A DNA stretch of 49,286 nucleotides from Arcobacter sp. GTDB taxonomy: Bacteria > Campylobacterota > Campylobacteria > Campylobacterales > Arcobacteraceae. The stretch lies in contig DQSS01000354.1 of NCBI GenBank assembly GCA_015663165.1, positions 1 through 49,286 of the forward strand. The letters are read 5' to 3'. The notes under the pieces were generated by a model. That model was not told where the DNA came from. It saw nothing but the letters and a program-made list of their open reading frames with translations, and searched no databases. This document shows, piece after piece, positions 19,710 to 29,487 of the stretch; position 1 is the stretch's first letter; each line of letters begins with the position of its first letter. The position numbers and the translations under genes were made by a program.

Positions 19710-20837
19710 TTACGCTGATTTGATATCATTTTTAGATATCAATTGTTTAATTATATTCAAACCTTTATATATATCGTTTGAACTACAATGAGTAAAGTTA
19801 AATCTTATCTCACTATTTACATTTTCATTGTTGTAAAACTCTGCACCAGGTACAAATACTACACCTTTTTCCATGCATTTATTTACAAGTTCTGAGCTAT
19901 TTATATCTTCAAACTTTCCATATATAAACATACCACCTTTTGGTTTTGTGTATTTAAACTCTGGAAGTATCTCATCTAAAAAGCCTGCAAATATTTGCAT
20001 ATTTTTTTTGTACACTTTTCGTATAAGATTTTTATGACTTATAAAGTTAGTATTGTTTTTCAAATAATCACTAAGTATAGATTGAGCTAGACCATTTGTA
20101 TGTAAATCCATAGCTTCTTTATATGCTACCAGTGGCTCTAACAATTCTTTTGAAGCTCTTATCCAACCAACTCTAAGTGCAGGTGATAATGTCTTTGAAA
20201 AGCTTCCTAAATGATATGAGTTGTTTGGTATATTTTTACTTATACTGTCATATTTTTTTTCAAAATATATCTCACTATATGGTGCATCTTCTATTAATAT
20301 ACCATCATATTGTTTAACTATATTTGCAACTTCTTTTCTTTTTTCTTCACTATAGGTATATCCTGTAGGATTTTGAAAGTCTGGTATCAAATATGCTAGT
20401 TTAGATTTTTTGAAACTTGTATTAAACATAAATGTATCACAACCACCTTCTTTTAAAGTAATAGAATCTTGACTCATATTATTTAAAGCAAATACATTCA
20501 TAGCGCCTAAATAGGAAGGTGCTTCTATTGTAATACTTTTATTGTTATTATATCTTGATATTATGTCTAGTGCTTGTTGAGAACCTGAAGTAATCATGAT
20601 ATTTTCTTTTGATGTTTCAAACCCATCATTATTATATATTTGTGAAATTTTTTCTTTTAACTTATCTAATCCTGTTGATGTAAAGTATTGCAATGAAACT
20701 GCATCATTCATAACTCTAGCGGCTGATTTCTTTAATTCTTCTTGTGGAAACAATTTTGCATCAGGTAAACCGCCTGCAAAAGATATTGTTTCATTTGTTG
20801 TATTTTCTAAAATTTCTCGTATAAATGATCGTTTCAT
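19710..20837 (-). CDS. PLP-dependent aminotransferase (class I/II)
   Basis: 'ISFAGGLPDAKLFP', 'ITSGSQQALDIISR', 'PDFQNPTGYTYS', 'GSFSKTLSPALRVGWI'. Confidence 0.92.
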   Translation of the reverse strand: MKRSFIREILENTTNETISFAGGLPDAKLFPQEELKKSAARVMNDAVSLQYFTSTGLDKLKEKISQIYNNDGFETSKENIMITSGSQQALDIISRYNNNKSITIEAPSYLGAMNVFALNNMSQDSITLKEGGCDTFMFNTSFKKSKLAYLIPDFQNPTGYTYSEEKRKEVANIVKQYDGILIEDAPYSEIYFEKKYDSISKNIPNNSYHLGSFSKTLSPALRVGWIRASKELLEPLVAYKEAMDLHTNGLAQSILSDYLKNNTNFISHKNLIRKVYKKNMQIFAGFLDEILPEFKYTKPKGGMFIYGKFEDINSSELVNKCMEKGVVFVPGAEFYNNENVNSEIRFNFTHCSSNDIYKGLNIIKQLISKNDIKSA

Positions 20838-20968
20838 CTTTACTCCTTTTGTTTATTTATTTTTGTAGGTGAATTTTAGCGTTTAATGATAATTTATTCT
20901 TCACATATAGACAATATATAATTATCTATTTTTGTTTATTATAGTTACTATTAATTATAAAATAACTA

Positions 20969-21001
20969 TTAAATATAGATATATAATATATCTATATTTA
21001 A
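20969..21001. promoter_or_regulatory. 33-bp perfect palindrome in divergent intergenic region
   Basis: TTAAATATAGATATATAATATATCTATATTTAA: 16-bp arms around a central A. Confidence 0.75.
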
Positions 21002-21050
21002 ACTTATTATATTCATATTATGATATAATTATTTTCAAATAGGAAAAATT

Positions 21051-21932
21051 ATGCATAAAAAAGAAACAACTCTACTACACAGTCAAATAGCAAACGATAT
21101 GATGAACTATATAAACAATAATATTGATACAGACATAAATATAGATGATTTAGCACTACAGTTTGGAATAAGTAAGTATCACTTTCATAAAATATTCAAA
21201 GAACAAATGGGTTCAAATATATATGAAACCATAAAATCAATAAGATTACAAAAAGCATCAAACCTACTAATAACAAACAAATACTCTACAATCACACAAG
21301 TAGCTTCAATATGTGGATATAGCTCACAGACATCATTTATAAGAGCATTTAAACAAAGATTTGACCAAACACCAAAAGTATGGAGAAACGGTGGATATAA
21401 AGAATACTCAAACAAAATACTTTCAAGTTCACAAACAGCATCTCTTTCAAACGCAGACTTTTCACACTTAAAAGTAAAAATAGTAAAAACAAAAGCAAAA
21501 AAAGCATACTATATAAGACAAAAAGGATACAACTCAAAAGCTATGAATACTTGGCAAAAGATGATGGCATGGGTATATACTCATGATATTAAAAACTACG
21601 AACAAATTGGTATATACCATGACAATCCGATTATCACTCCACTTGAAGATTGCTATTATGTTGCTGCAATCGTTCCACCTGCTAGTAAAAAGTTTGATAA
21701 GATGACTCTTCCTTCTTTTAATATAGGTGCAGGTATTTGTGCAACTTTTGAAGTTGAAGGAAAGTATGGAGATATACTTAAACTTATACAGTGGGTTTAC
21801 CATCATTGGCTACCAAACAGTGGCTTTGAAACTACAACTATTCCTTCATATACAATTTTTGAAAAAAATCATTTCTTAGATGATGATGGTATGTTTAAAG
21901 TGACATATTATGTTCCTGTTATATATGTATAG
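21051..21932 (+). CDS. AraC family regulator with C-terminal GyrI-like effector domain
   Basis: Two HTH ('DLALQFGISKYHFHKIFKEQMG', 'QVASICGYSSQTSFIRAFKQRFDQTPKVWR') followed by GyrI-like domain. Confidence 0.9.
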   Translation: MHKKETTLLHSQIANDMMNYINNNIDTDINIDDLALQFGISKYHFHKIFKEQMGSNIYETIKSIRLQKASNLLITNKYSTITQVASICGYSSQTSFIRAFKQRFDQTPKVWRNGGYKEYSNKILSSSQTASLSNADFSHLKVKIVKTKAKKAYYIRQKGYNSKAMNTWQKMMAWVYTHDIKNYEQIGIYHDNPIITPLEDCYYVAAIVPPASKKFDKMTLPSFNIGAGICATFEVEGKYGDILKLIQWVYHHWLPNSGFETTTIPSYTIFEKNHFLDDDGMFKVTYYVPVIYV

Positions 21933-21966
21933 ATATAATTCAAGCCATAAAAACATAGGTACTTAA

Positions 21967-22941
21967 ATGAATATAGAACAATATAAAGAAAAATTAGATT
22001 TATTAACAAATGAGTTAGAAAAAATAGATTTGCTAAATGCAGATACAGATTATAAAGTATTAAAACAACTATTTGATACTACTTATCAAAGTGGTGTATT
22101 AGATATAGTACATTTAGCTAAAAATCTTCAAGATGAGTTTAAACTAACTTTATTTACTTATCTTACCAAGATATCTGGATCATTGTCTTTTTTGGTTATA
22201 CAAATACTTGCAGCAAATAACATCATGCAAAAACACAACTGTAGTAAAAAAGAGTTTTACACAAAGAAAAAGTGTGGAATAGCTATAAATCACTTACGAG
22301 TAGCTAAGACTATAGTAAATGGTGTAAAAGTTGATTGCGGATATGAATTGAGTGGTATACTTACTTGGGCTAGTGGATATAAGATATTTGATACTTTACT
22401 TATAGGTTTTCACCATGATGGATATGAGTTTGAAGCAATGGCTAGCTTTTCTTTAAACGATGGATTTACACTAGGTGAAGCACCTGCTACTTTTGTAGGA
22501 AATAGTTTAAACACTATAAATATAAATTTAAAAAATTTCTTTGTAAAAGATGAAGATATAGTTTCTTCAAATTTACTAGGTAATTATACAAAACAAAAAT
22601 CTGCTTCTAAAACTGTACACTTTTGTATATATGCCATTGGAAATACTGCTTTAGAAAAAATAGAAGATGAAGATTTTAAAAAATCAGGATTTGAAAAATT
22701 AGAAAAAATAAAATCAGACTTTAACAATTCAAATGATATAGATGAACTAGATAACTTAAGAGTAGAACTTTTTATATTATCTCAAAGTATAGTTACAACA
22801 GCCATGGTCTTAAATGGAGGAAAATCTATACTTCTTGAATCTTATTTTCAAAGACTATATAGAGAACTTATTATGTTCAATTCAAATGGATTAAATAATA
22901 CTTTGAAGGGTATATTTAAAGATAGGTTTGCTACAAATTAA
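21967..22941 (+). CDS. Divergent acyl-CoA-dehydrogenase-like protein
   Basis: 'CGYELSGILTWASGYKIFDTLLIGFHHDGYEFEAM' resembles the ACAD middle domain; helical C-terminus 'ESYFQRLYRELIMF'. 324 aa, shorter than typical ACADs. Confidence 0.55.
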   Translation: MNIEQYKEKLDLLTNELEKIDLLNADTDYKVLKQLFDTTYQSGVLDIVHLAKNLQDEFKLTLFTYLTKISGSLSFLVIQILAANNIMQKHNCSKKEFYTKKKCGIAINHLRVAKTIVNGVKVDCGYELSGILTWASGYKIFDTLLIGFHHDGYEFEAMASFSLNDGFTLGEAPATFVGNSLNTININLKNFFVKDEDIVSSNLLGNYTKQKSASKTVHFCIYAIGNTALEKIEDEDFKKSGFEKLEKIKSDFNNSNDIDELDNLRVELFILSQSIVTTAMVLNGGKSILLESYFQRLYRELIMFNSNGLNNTLKGIFKDRFATN

Positions 22942-22985
22942 CAATTTAAGATAAAATCACTTCTTCTAGTAAGCATTAAATATCT

Positions 22986-23594
22986 CTATTTATTACCCGT
23001 AAGCAAAAATATAGGAAAATTTCCATAAGGCTTTTTAGCTACAGTAACCGTCTCAATTTTAAGATTTTTAAACCCAACTTCTAAAGCAATATTTAAAAAC
23101 CAATCTTTATCAAACCCAAAGTGAAATACTCCTGTATCGACACTATGGAATGTTCCGTCTTCAGGTTCTAAGTCTGCAAGTGCAATTTTTCCACCTACTT
23201 CAAGTAAAGAATAAAACTGTTTAAATAGTATTTTTATATCTTTTACGTGGTGTATAGTCATAGATGATATTATCGCATCATATTTATCATCTATTTGTAT
23301 TTTTGTGATATCTACTTCTTTTATCTCTATTTGACAAGTAAAGTCTTTTGACTTTTCTCTTAATACATCTGTCATAGATTTTGACATATCTATACAAGTT
23401 ATTTTTTGTACATATGGAGCTATTTCTTGTGTTAGAAGTCCTGTACCACTTCCAAAGTCCATGATGTGTTGATCTTTTGTAAAAGTAAATTCTTTTAGTA
23501 TTCCATCTGCTATATTTGCTACATTTCCTGTTCTTCTTACATCTTTTTCATAATCATTTGCTTTAAATGCAAAATGGTCTTTTTTGATTTCCAT
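22986..23594 (-). CDS. Class I SAM-dependent methyltransferase
   Basis: 'IMDFGSGTGLLTQEIAPYV', 'DAIISSMTIHHVKD'. Confidence 0.85.
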   Translation of the reverse strand: MEIKKDHFAFKANDYEKDVRRTGNVANIADGILKEFTFTKDQHIMDFGSGTGLLTQEIAPYVQKITCIDMSKSMTDVLREKSKDFTCQIEIKEVDITKIQIDDKYDAIISSMTIHHVKDIKILFKQFYSLLEVGGKIALADLEPEDGTFHSVDTGVFHFGFDKDWFLNIALEVGFKNLKIETVTVAKKPYGNFPIFLLTGNK

Positions 23595-23602
23595 ATTATT
23601 TC

Positions 23603-23791
23603 CTAACTTATTCCATCTGTTGAGCTAGAATTAAATTTTACTAACTCATTATCTTGTATATTAAAAATCACTTCAATAGGTCTACAACATACTTCACAAT
23701 CTTCTACAAAAGGCTCATTATTCATCCCACTATCTAAAAGCATAGATATCTCTTCCCAACAATAAGGGCAAGTAAAATAGTGCTCTATCAT
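23603..23791 (-). CDS. CPXCG-motif cysteine-rich protein (62 aa)
   Basis: MIEHYFTCPYCWEEISMLLD...EDCEVCCRPIEV: paired CPYC/CEVC motifs. Confidence 0.85.
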   Translation of the reverse strand: MIEHYFTCPYCWEEISMLLDSGMNNEPFVEDCEVCCRPIEVIFNIQDNELVKFNSSSTDGIS

Positions 23792-24462
23792 GTAGGTAAT
23801 CCAAACTTTTGAAGTGTAAACTCTCCAATATTATTAAAAAATACATAATATAAAAAGTCTTTTTTTACTTCAAGCCCAGCAAGATATCTTAAAGCCAAGT
23901 TTGCTTGAAATGAAGCTATATTCATAACTATAGGACAGGCAATACCAGCAGGTGTTCTTTCTTTTACAGAAAATACACTAGAAAATGATGACTTATCGAA
24001 AAAACATACTTGACCATGAAACTCTTCCACACTTCCATATACCCAAGGGGTATTTATAGTTTTACTATACTCATCTATTTTAGCTCTTACAGGTAAGTTA
24101 TCTGTAGCATCAAGTATTAGGTCAACTTTAGGTAAATCTTTTTTAGCTATATAGTCTTCAAAGCTACCATTTATAGCATTTACTTTTACATAAGGACATC
24201 TATCAACTATAAGTTCTTTTAAAACATCACATTTATAACGCCCCTCATCCCCACTTTTAAATCCTATTTGTCTATGTATATTATGTACACCAACATCATC
24301 AAAGTCTACTAAGGTAATAGTACCTATTCCACTAGCACCCAAAGCTACACCTAAACTACAGCCTAAACCGCCACAGCCTATTATCACTATATGTTTGTCT
24401 TGTAAACTATTTTGAGTTTCTTCGCCCCACAATTGTATTTGTCTATTAAAGTAATTATTCAT
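23788..24462 (-). CDS. ThiF/MoeB/HesA family adenylyltransferase
   Basis: 'NRQIQLWGEETQNSLQDKHIVIIGCGGLGCSLG', 'DATDNLPVRAKID', 'PWVYGSVEEFHGQV'. Confidence 0.9.
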   Translation of the reverse strand: MNNYFNRQIQLWGEETQNSLQDKHIVIIGCGGLGCSLGVALGASGIGTITLVDFDDVGVHNIHRQIGFKSGDEGRYKCDVLKELIVDRCPYVKVNAINGSFEDYIAKKDLPKVDLILDATDNLPVRAKIDEYSKTINTPWVYGSVEEFHGQVCFFDKSSFSSVFSVKERTPAGIACPIVMNIASFQANLALRYLAGLEVKKDFLYYVFFNNIGEFTLQKFGLPT

Positions 24463-24571
24463 AAAAAGATTGTAGGTAATTTTGGCTTTAAGGTGGTATA
24501 AGTTTCGTATTAGTAAGTGAACTTAAGTTATTTTAAATCAAATCCTTACCACTCATTTGATACAATTGCGA

Positions 24572-26377
24572 ATGAACTTAGAAGAAAAACTAAAAAACTT
24601 ACCATCAAATCCAGGTGTATATCAATACTTTGATAAAAATGGTCGTTTACTATATGTAGGAAAAGCAAAAGTACTTAAAAATAGAGTTAAGAGCTACTTT
24701 CAATTCAAGCCTACCTTAGCACCCTCTTCTAAACTTGGACCTCGTATATATAAGATGATATCAGAAGTTCAAGCCTTAGACTATATAGTTGTACCAAACG
24801 AAAATGATGCTCTTATTTTAGAGAATTCACTTATAAAACAACTAAAGCCAAAATACAATATTTTACTTCGAGATGACAAAACATATCCTTACATATATAT
24901 AGATACAAGTGAAGACTTTCCAAGACTTGATATCACTCGAAAAGTTATAAAATCTAAAGATATAAAATACTTCGGACCTTTTAGTATAGGTGCTAGAGAT
25001 ATGCTTGATAGTATATATGAGATTTTACCTTTAGTGCAAAAAAAATCATGTCTAAAAGAAAAAAAAGCTTGTCTATTTTATCAGATGAAAAAGTGTCTTG
25101 CACCATGTGAAGGAAAAGTATCTAAGCAAGAGTATGCAAAACTAATAGAAAAAGCCCTACTTTTCATACATAATAAAGTAAAACTAATAGTAAGCATAGA
25201 AGAGAAGATGGAGTTTTACAGCGAAAACTTTAGATTTGAAGAAGCATTAGTTTTAAGAGATAGAATAAAAACTATAGAAAAATCACACATAAAATCAACA
25301 CTAGACTTCGCAAACAATGAAAACTTAGACCTATTTGCTGTACAAATAAAAGAACAAAGAGCAGTGATAATAAAAATGTTCGTAAGAGAAGGTAAGCTTA
25401 TCTCAAGCTCTCACAACTATATAAATATAACTGAAATATCATCTTTTGAAGATATATATAAAACAGCGATTATAAACTACTACTCATCAGATTTACCATA
25501 CATATCAAAAGATATTTTAGTAGCACACACTATAAAAAATAAAGAAGAATTAGAGTCATTTATAAGTACTAAATACAACAAAAAAGTAAACATCACACAA
25601 GCTAAAATAGGAAGAAAAAAAGACCTAACAAATGTAGCTATTCAAAACTGTAACGAACTACTAAAAGTAGATAACTCTATATTTAACGCAGAACTTTACA
25701 TAACACTTAAAGACCTATTTAACCTAGACAAAGTGTCATATAGATATGAAGCCTATGACAACTCACATATTATGGGTCAAGCTACAGTTGGAGCTATGAT
25801 AGTATGGGATGAAAATAAGTTTATAAAAGAGGATTATAGATTATACAATCTTGAAGCAAAAGATGAATATGCTCAAATGAGAGAGATGCTTACAAGAAGA
25901 GTACTAAAATTCAAAGAAAACCCTCCTCCTGATGTATGGATAATTGATGGTGGAAAAACACTTATTACCCTTGCTAATGATATCTTACAAAGTGTAGGAG
26001 TTACTATAGATGTAATTGGAATAGCAAAAGAAAAAATAGACAAAAAAGCAAACAGAAGTAAAGGTAGCGCTAGAGATATTTTATATATAAAAAATGAAGT
26101 ATTCAAACTAGAAACATCAGATAAAAGACTTCATTTTTGTCAAAGACTAAGAGATGAAGTTCATAGATGTGCTATAGGATTTCATAAAAAACAAAAAAGA
26201 AAAGAAGATAAGCAAATATCACTTTTACAAGTAAAAGGAATAGGTCCTGCAAAAGTAGCAAAATTGCTAAACTTTTTTGGCACATTTGAAACTGTGAAAT
26301 CATCTTCCTTAGATGAGCTAAAAGAGGTATTAAATGAAAAAGACGCTATACTCTTAGAAAATCACTTTAAAGAATAA
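24572..26377 (+). CDS. uvrC: Excinuclease ABC subunit UvrC
   Basis: 'NPGVYQYFDKNGRLLYVGKAKVLKNRVKSYF' GIY-YIG, UvrBC domain, C-terminal HhH. Likely ATG at 24572 rather than 24557. Confidence 0.95.
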   Translation: MNLEEKLKNLPSNPGVYQYFDKNGRLLYVGKAKVLKNRVKSYFQFKPTLAPSSKLGPRIYKMISEVQALDYIVVPNENDALILENSLIKQLKPKYNILLRDDKTYPYIYIDTSEDFPRLDITRKVIKSKDIKYFGPFSIGARDMLDSIYEILPLVQKKSCLKEKKACLFYQMKKCLAPCEGKVSKQEYAKLIEKALLFIHNKVKLIVSIEEKMEFYSENFRFEEALVLRDRIKTIEKSHIKSTLDFANNENLDLFAVQIKEQRAVIIKMFVREGKLISSSHNYINITEISSFEDIYKTAIINYYSSDLPYISKDILVAHTIKNKEELESFISTKYNKKVNITQAKIGRKKDLTNVAIQNCNELLKVDNSIFNAELYITLKDLFNLDKVSYRYEAYDNSHIMGQATVGAMIVWDENKFIKEDYRLYNLEAKDEYAQMREMLTRRVLKFKENPPPDVWIIDGGKTLITLANDILQSVGVTIDVIGIAKEKIDKKANRSKGSARDILYIKNEVFKLETSDKRLHFCQRLRDEVHRCAIGFHKKQKRKEDKQISLLQVKGIGPAKVAKLLNFFGTFETVKSSSLDELKEVLNEKDAILLENHFKE

Positions 26378-26379
26378 AA

Positions 26380-27402
26380 TTGTCATATATCACAATAAAC
26401 AAACAAAACTTTTTTCATAATTTAGATATTTGTTCAAAAAGAGCAAAATGTAAAGAAAATGTAGCAATAGTACTAAAAGATAATGCATATGGACATGGAT
26501 TGTTAGAAATATCTTCTTTAGCAAAAGAATATGGACTAACAAAAGCAGTGGTTCAAAACATCCAAGAAGCTAAAAAAATCCAATCTTATTTTGAATATAT
26601 CTTAATCCTTGCTGATACGAAAAAAGAGAGTTTGTCACATTCTTTTCACATAACAATCAACAGTATCGATGACATCGAGCATCTGGAAGAAAACACTAAT
26701 ATTCATATCAAAATAGATACAGGAATGCATAGAAATGGAATAGCACCCAATGAACTTGAAAGTACTATACACAAAGCTATTGAGCAAAATTTAAATATCA
26801 CAGGAGTATTTACACATTTTAAAAGTGCAGATATTATGTCGAGTGTTTATTTTTGGCAAAAGTCTATTTTTAGGGACATTAAAAAAAATTTAAGTTTAAT
26901 ATGTGAACAACTAAATATAAGTGAAATAAAACTACATTCTTGTAACTCTTCAGCACTATTTAGAGAAGAGAATTTTAGTGAAGATTTCTGCAGAATTGGA
27001 TTAGCAGCTTATGGTTATGTAGAAAATGAAAATCCTCTATATATTCCAGATTTAAAACCCGTATTATCACTAAATACTCAAAAACTATCTTCAAGAACGA
27101 TAAAAAAAGGTCAAAGTATTGGGTATGGTGGAAATTTTGTAGCAAGTGAAGATATGACATTTTCTACTTATGATATTGGATATGGAGATGGCTTTAAAAG
27201 ATTATCTAATGAGAGATATTTTCAGATAAATAAAAAAGAAAGAACTCTAGGAAATACATCTATGGATAATATGTCTATAAACTCAACAAGAGAAGAAATA
27301 TCTCTATTTGATGATGTAAGACCTTTAGCCAAACTTCACAACACAATTTCATACGAAATACTAACTTCACTAAATCCAAGTATAAAAAGAGTTATAGTTT
27401 AG
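26380..27402 (+). CDS. alr: Alanine racemase (TTG start)
   Basis: 'VAIVLKDNAYGHGLLEIS', 'HIKIDTGMHRNGI', 'DIGYGDGFKRLSN'. Confidence 0.93.
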   Translation: MSYITINKQNFFHNLDICSKRAKCKENVAIVLKDNAYGHGLLEISSLAKEYGLTKAVVQNIQEAKKIQSYFEYILILADTKKESLSHSFHITINSIDDIEHLEENTNIHIKIDTGMHRNGIAPNELESTIHKAIEQNLNITGVFTHFKSADIMSSVYFWQKSIFRDIKKNLSLICEQLNISEIKLHSCNSSALFREENFSEDFCRIGLAAYGYVENENPLYIPDLKPVLSLNTQKLSSRTIKKGQSIGYGGNFVASEDMTFSTYDIGYGDGFKRLSNERYFQINKKERTLGNTSMDNMSINSTREEISLFDDVRPLAKLHNTISYEILTSLNPSIKRVIV

Positions 27403-27651
27403 ATGAATTTAGAAATCATAAAATCTATCAATAAACAAAAAGCAATAAACGCTCTAAATACAATTTGTGAAAATATAAATATTTTAGAAAAAAGAGATAA
27501 ACAAAATACTTCTTTAGACTTAGAAAATATACTAAAACAAACACAAACATATCTAGTGACACTAAACATACAAGAGTTAAACTTACAAGAAATAGATGAA
27601 ATACTATCTTTTGTAGAAGTAACTCATATCAAAATTATGGAAGCCGTATGA
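27403..27651 (+). CDS. Hypothetical small protein (82 aa)
   Basis: ATG directly abuts the alr stop and overlaps the next gene by 4 nt. Coiled-coil-like. Confidence 0.65.
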   Translation: MNLEIIKSINKQKAINALNTICENINILEKRDKQNTSLDLENILKQTQTYLVTLNIQELNLQEIDEILSFVEVTHIKIMEAV

Positions 27652-29486
27652 TTCAACTTACAAACATCGCAAAAAGTTATGGTTCTCAAGACTTATTTAA
27701 AAATCTTGATTTTAGACTAAATAAAAATCAAAGAGTAGGACTTGTAGGAAGAAATGGTTCGGGTAAATCTACTTTGTTTAAACTTATTTTAGGTGAAGAC
27801 CACTATGATGAAGGGGAGATATCTATTCCTAAAGGTTATAAAATAGGTGCTTTAAAACAACATCTTGTATTTACAGAATCTACACTTGTAGATGAAGTAG
27901 CACTTGCACTTAGTGAAGATGATAAGTATTCTATATATAAAGTTGAAAAGTTTTTATTTGGTTTAGGCTTTACGCATGAAGACTTAGACAAATCGCCTCT
28001 TTCTTTTTCAGGTGGATTTCAAATCAGAATCAATCTTGCAAAGCTACTTCTTACCGAACCAAACTTACTTTTACTAGATGAGCCTACGAATTACCTTGAT
28101 ATTTTATCTTTAAGATGGTTGAAGCAATTTTTATGTACTTTTGATGGTGAAGTTATACTTATCACTCATGATAGGGATTTTATGGATGCTGTATCTACAC
28201 ATACTATGGGATTAAATAGAAAACAACTAAGTATCATCCAAGGAGATACTCATAAGTTCTATGCACAACTTCAAAGTGATGATGAGCTATATCAAAAACA
28301 AAAAATAACTCAAGATAAAAAAGTAAAAGAACTAGAAGAATTTATAGCAAAAAACAAAGCCAGAGCTTCAACAGCAGCACAAGCCCAATCAAAAGTGAAA
28401 CTACTAGAAAAAATGGACATCATGGATAGCTTAGGCTATGATAATACTTTAAAGTTTGACTTTAACTTCAAAGATACTCCTGCAAAAGTTTTACTTGAAG
28501 TAAACAACTTATCTTTTGGATATAGCACTGATAATATTCTTTTCAAAGATATATCTTTTACACTTAAAAAAGGTGAGACGATAGGAATAATAGGAAAAAA
28601 TGGGAAAGGTAAATCTACACTTTTAAATACAATAGCAAAAGAACTAACACCTATAAGTGGGAATATAGACTATCATGGAACATCTTCTTTTGGTCACTTT
28701 GGACAAACAAATATATCTCACTTAAATCCTAAAAACAATGTAATGGATGAAATCTATGTATCAAATCCAAAACTTCCAGCATCTGTTGTACGAAGTATCT
28801 GTGGTACTATGATGTTTACAGGCGATAGTGCTGAGAAAAAGATATCTTTACTTTCAGGTGGTGAAAAATCACGAGTAATGCTAGGACAAATAATAGCAAA
28901 AGATGTAAATGTACTATTTCTTGATGAGCCTACAAATCACCTAGATATGGACTCTATAGATGCACTAACAAAAGCTATAAAAAACTTTGAGGGTTCTTGT
29001 ATAATTGTAACACATAGTGAAGCCCTACTTCGTGCTGTATGTGATAGACTTGTAGTATTTTCAAAAGGAAGTGCTAGTACTTTTGATGGAAATTATGATG
29101 AGTTTTTAAGCAAAATTGGATGGAAAGAAGAAAATGACCAAGATAATGTTGAAGTCAAAAAAGAAATTCCAAAAGTAAATAAAAAAGAAAATAAAAAGTT
29201 AAGAAGTGAACTTATTAAACAAAGAAATAAATTAACCTCTCCACTTAAAAAAGAAGTAGATAAGCTAGAATCACAAATAATGAAAATAGAAGAAGACCTA
29301 GAAGTTCATCACGAAGAACTAATATCTGCATCAAATGCTTGTGACAATAGTAAAGTTATGGATATATCAAGAATAGTAACAACACAAGAAAAAGAAGTTG
29401 AAGATAAATTTGAACTACTTGAAATAGCACAAAATAAAGTAGATGACATCACACAAGAATACGATATAAAATTAGAAGGTCTATAA
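27648..29486 (+). CDS. ABC-F family ATP-binding protein
   Basis: Two Walker A ('GRNGSGKSTLF', 'GKNGKGKSTLL'), signatures 'LSFSGGFQIR' and 'LLSGGEKSRV', 'LLLLDEPTNYLD', 'VLFLDEPTNHLD', ABC-F linker. Confidence 0.94.
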   Translation: MIQLTNIAKSYGSQDLFKNLDFRLNKNQRVGLVGRNGSGKSTLFKLILGEDHYDEGEISIPKGYKIGALKQHLVFTESTLVDEVALALSEDDKYSIYKVEKFLFGLGFTHEDLDKSPLSFSGGFQIRINLAKLLLTEPNLLLLDEPTNYLDILSLRWLKQFLCTFDGEVILITHDRDFMDAVSTHTMGLNRKQLSIIQGDTHKFYAQLQSDDELYQKQKITQDKKVKELEEFIAKNKARASTAAQAQSKVKLLEKMDIMDSLGYDNTLKFDFNFKDTPAKVLLEVNNLSFGYSTDNILFKDISFTLKKGETIGIIGKNGKGKSTLLNTIAKELTPISGNIDYHGTSSFGHFGQTNISHLNPKNNVMDEIYVSNPKLPASVVRSICGTMMFTGDSAEKKISLLSGGEKSRVMLGQIIAKDVNVLFLDEPTNHLDMDSIDALTKAIKNFEGSCIIVTHSEALLRAVCDRLVVFSKGSASTFDGNYDEFLSKIGWKEENDQDNVEVKKEIPKVNKKENKKLRSELIKQRNKLTSPLKKEVDKLESQIMKIEEDLEVHHEELISASNACDNSKVMDISRIVTTQEKEVEDKFELLEIAQNKVDDITQEYDIKLEGL

Positions 29487-29487
29487 T

